64,000 bases of DNA, taken from NCBI RefSeq assembly GCF_008831285.2, contig NC_045151.1:6027682-6091681 (forward strand), read 5' to 3'. Positions within the stretch are counted from its first letter, which is position 1; every line of letters starts with the position of its first letter. Made by a program: the position numbers and the translations under genes. The notes under the pieces were generated by a model. That model ran no database searches, was not told the origin of the DNA, and saw only the letters and a program-made list of their open reading frames with translations. Below are positions 55,560-64,000 of the stretch, in pieces. The DNA comes from Nymphaea colorata (Eukaryota > Streptophyta > Magnoliopsida > Nymphaeales > Nymphaeaceae).

Positions 55560-58500
55560 GCCCTTCCTTCTCTTCTCTCTGCTTATTGGGAGATAGTGGA
55601 GCAGCATGGAAGGGGAATCTAATCACACATAAGAGGTATGTGTGATTAGGTTCCCAATGTGGATGTAGTGGAGTGTCTGCAACTGCGCGGGAGTTTCAAG
55701 TCAGATCTAGGCTCGTGGAAGAATTGCCACACATGGACCATATTCTTATCAGATTTTGTTGGCTGACCATGGGAAAGTGGCTGCAAGTTCAATATACTCT
55801 TATCAGATTGATTGTCTTTCTTATATGCATATGTAGATTCTTGTAAGTAATGGTATGAAGCCCACTACATGGGAGTTTGGTGGACTGATTTATTAAACAA
55901 CAAGTTGATAGATAATTATTTAAGTACTTTATTGATGTTGGAAATGCTGTTGCCTAGATCCTCTCAAGTTGATTGCTATGTGCTATACTCTTCACTGTCA
56001 AAGTACAACTATATTAAGGTCATTTTGTCTAGTCTCTCATTGTGGCTGATGAAGGCAAGACAAAAATGCAGTATGAGTGTAAAAACACGGGCAATCCCTT
56101 TTCTTATGGTTCTACTATAAAGTTAGATAGATATAATTATATGACATTTGGTCCCATGTGTTTATGATCTTTGTGATTGGACATTGGAAGGAGCATGTTA
56201 TAGAAGAAAATGAGCTTGTGGTAAAGAGTGAAAAATATTGTCATGTCATGGATCATGAATAGTGTGCAATCACAAATTACCTCTACTATTGCATACTATA
56301 CCTCTACCAAATAGATGTGAGATTTTTTGAAACAAACATACTTTAATGACAAGAATGTTAGCAAGATTTTGCAGTTAATTTTTGATAGAGTGATCAAAGT
56401 CTTGTTCAATACTTTGCTTCCATCAAATCATTCTATGAAAGACTGAAAGCTCTGCATCCTCCATGTCCCACATGCCACAAGACTCATGGTGAATAGTCTA
56501 TTGTGGCAAAGTTTCTAAGAGGGCTTTCTCCTGAATACACAGTAGCAAAGACATAGATGTTGACTGGAGCAAAAATTCCTAACCTAGGTGAGGCTTACAA
56601 CAGACTTAGCCGTCTTGCTGTGACCCTTTCTCAACCTTCCACTGTTGCTCCAGCTGTTGCCTTGGTGGCTTCAGGAGACCGTGGGGGTAGTTTTTTCAAG
56701 GGAAGGGGCATAGGCCAAGGGTTAGGAGGAGGTCATGGGAGATTCCAGTGCACCTACTATGGGAAAATAAAGCATTTGAAAGATAGATGTTGGGATAAGC
56801 ATGATTGTCCTTCCGCTACATCCCTAGGTAGAGGTGTTGCATCTAAGCAAGGCTAAAATTCATTATAGTCACTTATTGGATCTATCTAGGCAACTTCATC
56901 AATAGTAGAAGGGTCTTCATCTTTTTCCCATCTTGAGAGTGTGACAGTGAGTATCAACAAGTCAGAGTATGACCATTTCTTAGCCTACCGATCTATTCAG
57001 CCGTCACCTTCCACAGTTATGATAGATAGTGCTATGTATGCCAATATTGCTCCACATGATACATGTACTACTTGGATTATTGATTAAGGGGCATTGAAGC
57101 ACCTTTGTAGTAGACCTTCATTATTTATCTTACTCCACACATTACCTCAAACTCATCATGTGAAACTTATAGGTGGCAGATGGTCTCTTATTATAGGCTA
57201 TGGAGATGTTAAGATTACTCAGTCTATGATGATTCCTAATGTGTTATATGCTCCTGAATTTCCTATTAACCTTTTTTCAGTCAAAAATTTGACTACTGAC
57301 CTACATTATCATGTTAGATTTGACTCTAATTTATGTTCATTTCAAGACTCACAAACTAAAAAGGCGATTGGTGGAGGTTATAAGCAAAGGGGCATCTACA
57401 TCCTGTCTGATTTCATGGGTATTGTAGCCTCCTCAACTTCTTCATTGACCTCCTCCTTCTAGTGGCATATCAGACTGGGTCAACCATCCATCTCCAAGCC
57501 TTTTCACCTACTTCCTTATCTATCAATACTAAAGTTGTTCTAGAAGCCTATCAACTTGGCAAGCACACCTGTAGCAGTTATTCATCAAGTTTTAGTTGGT
57601 CTAGTTGTGGACTATTTGATTTTCTTCATGTTGAAGTATGGGGTCCTAGCAGAGTTGCGAGTGGGTAGAGATTTCATTATTTCCTTGTCATTGTGAATGA
57701 CTATTCTTTAGTAACTTGGGTTTTCCTCTTCAAAGAAAGGTCTGAAGTCATCTATACAGAGTAGCTGAGAAAAATATTGCCAATTTTAAAATGTGGCTTG
57801 TTCCCTAATACTTCATACTCATTTACCTGCATATTTTTAAGGAGATACCATCCTCACTGCCTGTTACTTGACCATCCATTTACCCTCATCCTCCATTGCA
57901 ACCAGGTTCTTATTAAATTTGTGTACCCACAATGACCCTTGTTTCTGATCTCTCCCAAAATATTTGGTTGCACATGCTTTGTTCACATCCTTAGGCCTAC
58001 ACCTGATAAATTGGCCACTCAAGCAATTAAGTATCTTTTTACCGGCTATCTAGAAATCATAAAGGTTGCAAATGCTTTAACCCTTTGATTCAAAACGAGT
58101 ATATCAATGAGGATGTCATAGTTCTTTGAGTCTCAACCTTATTATAGTCACTCCCATACCTTTATTGAGATTCCATGATCATCTAACCCACTACCTATCC
58201 CTCCCATTCCATTGGAGTCATTCTCATGTGAGTCTCCTTCTGGTATCTCCAAGTTTCGTGATCATTCGCTGGTTTACACATGTTGACAAGACCCCTCTCA
58301 TGATCATTCTCCACTGAAGTGAGTATACTTAATCCATTTGAGTCTAGTATAGATACATCTGATCCTTATCAGTACTTACCTATTGCTTTTCGCAAAGGCA
58401 AACAACAATATACTTTGCACCCCATATCTCACTTTGTTTCTATTGATGGTAAAAATATGTAACCATTTATTTAGCTTTGATTGTCCATGAATTTCCTACA

Positions 58501-59960
58501 TATCATCAACAAGATTTATTAGATACCCAGTGGAAATAAGCAATGCAAGATGAGATGTATGCTTTGGTTCAGTGGGGCACTGGAAACTTGTTGATCCTCC
58601 TCTTGATTATGGCATTGTTAGCTCCAAGTGGATATTCACCATGAAATATAATTCTGATGGTTCTGTAGAAAGATACAAAGCTAGGTTGATTGCTAAGGAC
58701 TACACACTAACCTATGGTGTTGATTTCTTTGAGACTTTTTCTCCTGTTGCTTGGTTGGGAACCATCTGTCGTATCATCTTTGTGGCTGCATACAATGACT
58801 GGCACATGTATCAAGTTGATGTCAAAAATATCAAGTTGATGTCAAAAATATCTTTCTATATGGTGATCTCAATAAGACTATCTATATGCAATAGCCACAG
58901 GGTTTGAACGATAAGGAGAGTATGGAAAAGTGTGTAAAATGAAGAAGGCTATATATGGACTCAAATAGAGTCCTCTTACATGGTTTTACAAGTTGTCTGA
59001 GGTGGTCTTAAAGGGTGGCTTTGCGAGATCCCTTCTTAATCATTCTCTATTTATCAAGAAAAATTCCCAAAGTATGACCATTCTAGTAGTTCATGTTAAT
59101 GATATTATCTTGATAGGTTACTCCGGTCAAGAAATTTTTTAATACAAAGTTGTTTATCAAAAAACACTTTGTGATGAAAGATCTTGGTCAACTACAATAT
59201 TTCCTAAGAATAGAGGTTGCTCGCAACAGGAAAGGTGTAGTTCTATCCCAATAGAAGTATGTTCTTGATTTATTGTAAGACACTGGGACGTTAGGAGCTA
59301 AACCGACCACTCTACTTATGAATCCACACATACATCTTCATGATGACCAATCAGAATTAGTGGATTCTCGATCATACAGATTCCTTATTAGGAAGGTCCT
59401 CTATGTTATTATGACCAGGACTGACGTTAGCTTTGTAGTCGAGAAGCTAAGTCAATTCATGGAATGGCCCATGAAAGTTTATTGGTATGCAGCATTAATG
59501 GTGGTGAAATGTTTGAAATCATCTTGAGGTAAAGGACTTTTGTTCACAAAAGACAAGTCCTTGGAAGTGGAAGCCTATTATGATGCAGTGCTGGCTCAGT
59601 CGAAGATAGAAAGTCTACTAAAGATTCTATGTATTTGTGGGAGGCAACCATATATCATGGAGAAGCAAAAAGCAACGTGTGGTGTCAAGATCTAGTGCAG
59701 AATCTATGAAATGACTTGGGCAAAATCCATGCTCTCTAGTCTAGGTGTGCTTGTTCCTCTTCCTATGAGGATGTATTGTGACAATAGGGCGGCCACATAC
59801 ATTACAAAAAATCAAGTTTTCCATGAGAACATTAAACATATTTAAGTAGACTGCCATTACATATGGGACCTTGTTCAAGGAGGAACTATAATCACCATTC
59901 ATATCTCATTTGAAGGTCAAGCTGCTAATGTCTTCCCCAAAGCTCTTCCTTTTGGTGAGA
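55560..59960 (+). pseudogene. Copia-E gag-pol remnants
   Basis: Gag lies at about 56380-56860, with a zinc knuckle near 56750 whose second Cys is Tyr (CTYYGKIKHLKDRC). Protease is around 57070 (WIID followed by a stop, then GALKHL). Integrase is at about 57600-57760. RT is at 58572-58907 (SSKWIFTMKYNSDG, ERYKARLIAKDYTL, FFETFSPVAWLG). A 20-bp tandem duplication (58811-58830 repeated at 58831-58850) shifts the frame right at QVDVKN. RNase H is around 59600-59900 (MYCDNRAATYITKN, FHENIKHI). It is inactive. Confidence 0.87.
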
Positions 59961-59968
59961 TCTCTAGA

Positions 59969-60162
59969 TGTTACATCAAAAGACTTTGAGTTTCTAGGTA
60001 GTCCTATTCAATATTTAATAGTTAGGAGTTCTCTTCAAACATTTTTCTATTTGTAGTTGATGCTATTTGCAAGTCTCTACTGCACCCTTAATCTCTTTAT
60101 TATTACAATTAGGGTTAGTTAATTGATCGATTTTATTCTCTCTAAGACTGTCGATTATAACA
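59969..60162 (+). repeat. Copia-E 3' LTR
   Basis: TGTTACATC ... TTATAACA. Pairs with 55264-55457. Confidence 0.88.
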
Positions 60163-60167
60163 ACATG

Positions 60168-62620
60168 AAATGAAAAGCATGTTTTTAGCTCAATTTTTTG
60201 TGTTTCATGTTCTCTCATTGGACTGAAAAATAGATTATGGTAGAGACACTTTACATGTTTCAAAAAAGTACGGCAGCAGAATGCCACTACTCAATAACTA
60301 CCATTTCTTTGTTTTCTTTTTAATTAGGTCCTTTCGGCTTGGGATGGTGCTCAATTTGGGAAAACTAGTAGGGGCTGAATGAGGGCTTCACACAAGGGAA
60401 TGAGGATGGCTCGAAGAAAGGGTTTGGGTTGGAGCTATTGTTGATGAGTCACATCAATAGACAAGGAGAGGAGAGAGAGAGTGTGTGTGAGTGTTATCAC
60501 GCCAAATTAAAAAAAAACTATAATTAATGTATTTAGAGAGATTTTAGTCATTTTAATCAATTTCTCATTCAATTTGACAATCGATCACACATGTAGCATA
60601 TTTGGATCTGATTTTGAACCTTGGGCCCAAGCTCAACCCCAATTTGGACTTCTAAATACATATCCAAATCCAAATCCAAATCGCAGCACTGGGTCTAAAA
60701 TAGTTCTTTAGATCCATATCCAAATCCAAATTCTTTCCCTAGATCCAAAACAGACCTCTTGATCTATATCCAAATCCAAATCCCAGTTCTAGAGCCAAAA
60801 CGGATCCCTAGATCCATATATGAAATTTAGATCCAAATTTGGATCTAAATCTAAGCCCTAGATCCAAAAATTACATCCCGATTCGTAAATACAAAGCCAA
60901 AGTCTATGATTGAACCCAAAAATCAAAATCAAGCTCAAATTAGGAAAATATGTCTGGAAAGCCACTCTTAGGTCCCAATTGGATCCAAAACCAAAATTTC
61001 GATATACATAGAAATTTCAATCCAAATCCGAAACCGAGGCCAAGATATCAAATTCTGACACTACTTGGAGCCTCGAGCGCGTGTGTGAGCCTTACCTTTG
61101 CTTTTTAACTCAATCCCACCTCAAAAAATTTAAAATCATATTTTAAATGTGTTTTGAACCCAAAACGCCTCTTTTAACTCCTGATTCGAGCCTTTGGCAT
61201 CGATCGGAATGCTTCCCCAATCAAGGGAATCCGACCTGGACATCAAATGGGCATGAAACAACCCAGAATGAATCCGGATTCATTTTAACCAAAAGAACAT
61301 TTCTCCCTTCAAAAATATACATTTTAAAATATAAATTTTAAATGTTTAGGTGGGACACACCTAAGGAGGCCAACGTGCACATAGGACAGGGCCTGCCTTC
61401 TCGGTAGGCACCCTTTTAGGCAAAAACCACCCCTTTGGTCCCAACACCTTCTAAAAGGTGTTTGTAGGGCTAAAGCCAATCTCCATTGGTCAAAACCTAC
61501 AAAAAATTAAAAACGTTAAAAATAATAAAAAAAATCAAAATTCGCATGAAAACCTTATAAAATTAAAAAATAAATTTAGGGTTTTGGCTACAAATTTTCT
61601 GTAAGTACCCTCCAAAATCTGCACCCTTGGGTATGAGCTAACTCTTGGGGAACTTCTTGAGCTCTAGCACATGAGGTTCAGAAATTTTCCCTTAGCTCTT
61701 TCCATTTCTCGACATTTTTACGTCTTTCTCCTTGCATTCTTCTTCTTCAGCCTTGGTTTTTCTCTTCTTCTTCAATCTTCATTCTTTAAGGGAGAATGAG
61801 GAGAACCCTTGGAAAGCTTCATTCAACACCTCGGAGTCTCATTTGGAAGGCTTCGTGATCATCTTATTTTAAAGATTTGTCATTCTAAACCACTATATCT
61901 AGAGGTACGTAGCCATTTTTTTGTAATTTTTCCATTTGTCATCTCCCCATGACCATGCAAGAGAGCTCTAAAATCTTCTCATCAGAGTCGAGAGCTACTC
62001 TTGAGTGCACCGGGAGCATGAACAACGTGCAATAAAATTTCATTTCTCCTTTAAGCTTGAAATATGTTTCTTTCCCTTCTATGCTAATTGAATGTGTATT
62101 GTCTATGTTTTATAATATTATTCATGCATAGTTGGTTGATTTTTCAATTAATATGTGAATGAATGGTAAGATTGAGAGCTTGGGATGATATTTTTTCTAT
62201 CACTTTAGTTTTTGAGGTTGATACTTGTCCAACCTGAAATACCCTATGAATATATACATGTTAAAATGCATTCTCATGACATCCCTACATGTAGTATAGA
62301 ATCCTTTCTATTGCTTGATAAATCATTTGTTAATCATCTGATTAGTGATTCCAATAGGAGCTCTCTTATGTTACTATTTTCATTTATAGTTGATTTTTCT
62401 CCCTTACCCCATGGTCGGAGAAGCATGTTCCGATATAACTATGACTATTGTCCTTCCATACATATGTAAACATATTTTGAATCTCTTTTTAAAAGAATTT
62501 CAAAAAGTAAAAACCCTCTATAAAGAGGTTATGAAGACTTAGCCTAGGCTCTTCCATGTGCCCAAGTTCCTTTCCGGTGTACATAAAAAGATTGAAGTAA
62601 AAAATTATCAAAATGATCTC
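60168..62620. other. Gene-free stretch with minisatellite
   Basis: No gene recognised. 60660-60815 is a ~50-bp tandem repeat (three degenerate units, each starting ATATCCAAATCCAAAT and ending TAGATCC). The rest is AT-rich. Confidence 0.5.
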
Positions 62621-62626
62621 TTGATC

Positions 62627-62628
<2 letters not shown>

Positions 62629-62670
<42 letters not shown>
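62629..62670. repeat. (TA)n microsatellite
   Basis: About 40 bp of uninterrupted TA dinucleotides. Confidence 0.95.
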
Positions 62671-62672
<2 letters not shown>

Positions 62673-62939
62673 GTTAGGAATTGAAATATTCTATTGCTAG
62701 GCAATTTTTGTGTCTCAATTTCTTTTCTCAGTCACTTATTAATTCATCTCTCCATGTTTTTCTCTCTTTTGAGACATCTATCTCATTCTCCTTGATCTCC
62801 TTTTAAAATTTGTTTCTCTTCAACTTATAACTTCTTTTTATAAGTCTATCTATTTTATTCCTCTCTTTTAAAAATCTCTTTCCCTATCTCTCTCTTGCTT
62901 CAACTTTGTAATATATCTTTTACAAGTTTTTCTATTGTG

Positions 62940-63062
62940 TCTCTCTCTCTCTCTTTGATTTTAAAATCTTTTGTATACACACACACACACACATACACAC
63001 ACACACACACACATATATACACATCTCCCTCTTTTTAAAAAATCTCTTTCTCTATCTCTCTC

Positions 63063-63148
<86 letters not shown>

Positions 63149-63400
63149 GAGAGAGATAGAGAAAGAGATTTTTTAAAAAGAGGGAGATGTGTATATATGT
63201 GTGTGTGTGTGTGTGTGTCTCTCTCTCTCTATTTCTCTCTTTAACCACAAAACCTTTTTTTATGAGTTCTACACACACACACACACACATACACACACAC
63301 ACATATATATATATACATATTTCCCTCTCTTTTTCTTTCTTTCTCTGTCTTTAACCTCAATAACTTTTTATGAGTTTTATATATATATAACACCTCTCTC
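62940..63400. repeat. Compound (CT)n-(AC)n-(AT)n microsatellite cluster
   Basis: Alternating CT, AC/GT and AT runs with repeated CTTTTTATGAGTT-like spacers. Contains the perfect palindrome at 62995-63216. The frame at 63189-63413 is a by-product. Confidence 0.9.
62995..63216. repeat. Perfect 222-nt palindrome with AT-repeat centre
   Basis: Arms of 111 nt, mirrored about 63105/63106. The outer 73 nt of each arm (62995-63067 and 63144-63216) is mixed sequence, (AC)9 then ATATATAC, ACATCTCCCTCTTTTT and so on. The central ~76 nt is alternating AT. The symmetry breaks at 62994 (T) against 63217 (C). Confidence 0.93.
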
Positions 63401-63419
63401 TACCCATCCTTAACTTTTT

Positions 63420-64000
63420 TTTTACGACTCTCTTCTATGGTTTCAATCTTTCCTCTCGAAAATATGGCAATTTGATTTGGTAATTGAGAATTTGAAATTT
63501 GATAGATAATTGAATTGGAAAATTGGTAATCGAATTTAAAATTAGTTCATTCTTATGAACTTAAAATCATTTTATGATCTTGGATAAAAATTTGGGAAAC
63601 TTCGAAGGTAAAGTTGGCTTGACAAATGGGTCAATTTATCAACTTTGAAAATTTATTGTGCCAAATCATTTTATTAAGATCAATTGATATGAAATTTTAG
63701 ATTCAAGTGGGTTTGTTAAATTTCTCAAATTCACAAGTAAAACTTGCTTTGACCAAATAAGATCTTCAAAATGTAGGAAAAATTTATGTTTTCAAACATA
63801 TTTTTGTTGGCAAATTTGATAGGATTCTTGTGTTTTCTTTCAAAAGCAAGTGAGAATCCCAATTCTTTGTTGCAATATGACTTGTCGCATCTTGCAGCTT
63901 GGAATTGGTTCGCTTAATTTTTATAGAAAGTGTGTGCATGTGATTGAACATGTGAGTATATGCATGGAAAGAGAAAATGAACTACATGGAAGCGTACATT
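63420..64000. other. Gene-free AT-rich end of window
   Basis: No gene or element recognised. Confidence 0.5.

Larger units (their letters stand above)
55264..60162 (+). mobile_element. Copia-E: old but structurally complete Ty1/copia element
   Basis: 4899 bp on the plus strand. Both LTRs are 194 bp (55264-55457 and 59969-60162). The primer binding site TGGTATCAGAGCTGG starts at 55458. The flanking 5-mers GCATG (55259-55263) and ACATG (60163-60167) differ by one transition, consistent with an aged target duplication. LTR divergence is well over 10% by eye, so this is far older than Copia-A. Confidence 0.9.

Noticed and set aside
60660-60815. ~50-bp repeats considered as a CRISPR-like array
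   Set aside because: Degenerate head-to-tail minisatellite without unique spacers, in a plant nuclear context.
63189-63413. 74-residue frame with long Thr-His runs
   Set aside because: Translation of GT/AC/AT microsatellites.

Overview
The window is nuclear DNA from a flowering plant. It has split genes with GT-AG introns, AT-rich intergenic sequence, many Ty1/copia LTR retrotransposons primed by initiator tRNA-Met, hAT-like DNA transposons and long microsatellites. Two host genes are recognised, both on the minus strand. At the left edge is the 5' part of a coconut-type (class B) 1-acyl-sn-glycerol-3-phosphate acyltransferase gene. Exons 1-3 and the start of exon 4 are present, and the gene runs off the window at position 1. 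The second is a complete nine-exon gene for augmin subunit 7 (AUG7) at 23595-29195, predicted to encode 331 residues. I cannot name the species.

Layout. 1-10679: the acyltransferase gene. Its first intron is 9.66 kb and holds a nearly pristine Copia element (Copia-A, 3062-8349) and a complete miniature LTR element (TRIM, 8788-9246). 10829-16714: a degenerate Copia (Copia-B), itself carrying a hAT-like insertion (11533-12755). It is followed by a second copy of its own left flank that lacks the insertion. 16715-22560: no recognisable gene; one block (20722-21583) recurs at 33601-40327. 22700-23560: coding-like minus-strand fragments. 23595-29195: AUG7. 29700-33600: a cluster of terminal-inverted-repeat elements with a shared subterminal stem-loop, one of which surrounds unrecognised gene-like exons. 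33601-40327: the second copy of the duplicated block, split by a TIR element that is itself split by Copia-C (34499-39208). 40485-51990: a ruined Copia (Copia-D, plus strand) whose leader region contains a 4.46-kb hAT-like element with an 8-bp target duplication. 55264-60162: Copia-E, an old plus-strand copy. 60.6-63.4 kb: minisatellites, microsatellites and a perfect 222-nt palindrome.

The two genes are unrelated in function. One acts in ER phospholipid and triacylglycerol assembly, the other in microtubule-dependent microtubule nucleation. Everything else is mobile-element history: at least five Copia copies of different ages, a TRIM, two hAT-like elements and a TIR family, nested up to three deep. 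No undescribed enzymatic or defence system is visible. The most unusual signals are the filled and empty insertion sites lying side by side around Copia-B, the shared TIR-element stem-loop family, the gene-like exons inside TIR ends, and the perfect AT-centred palindrome.
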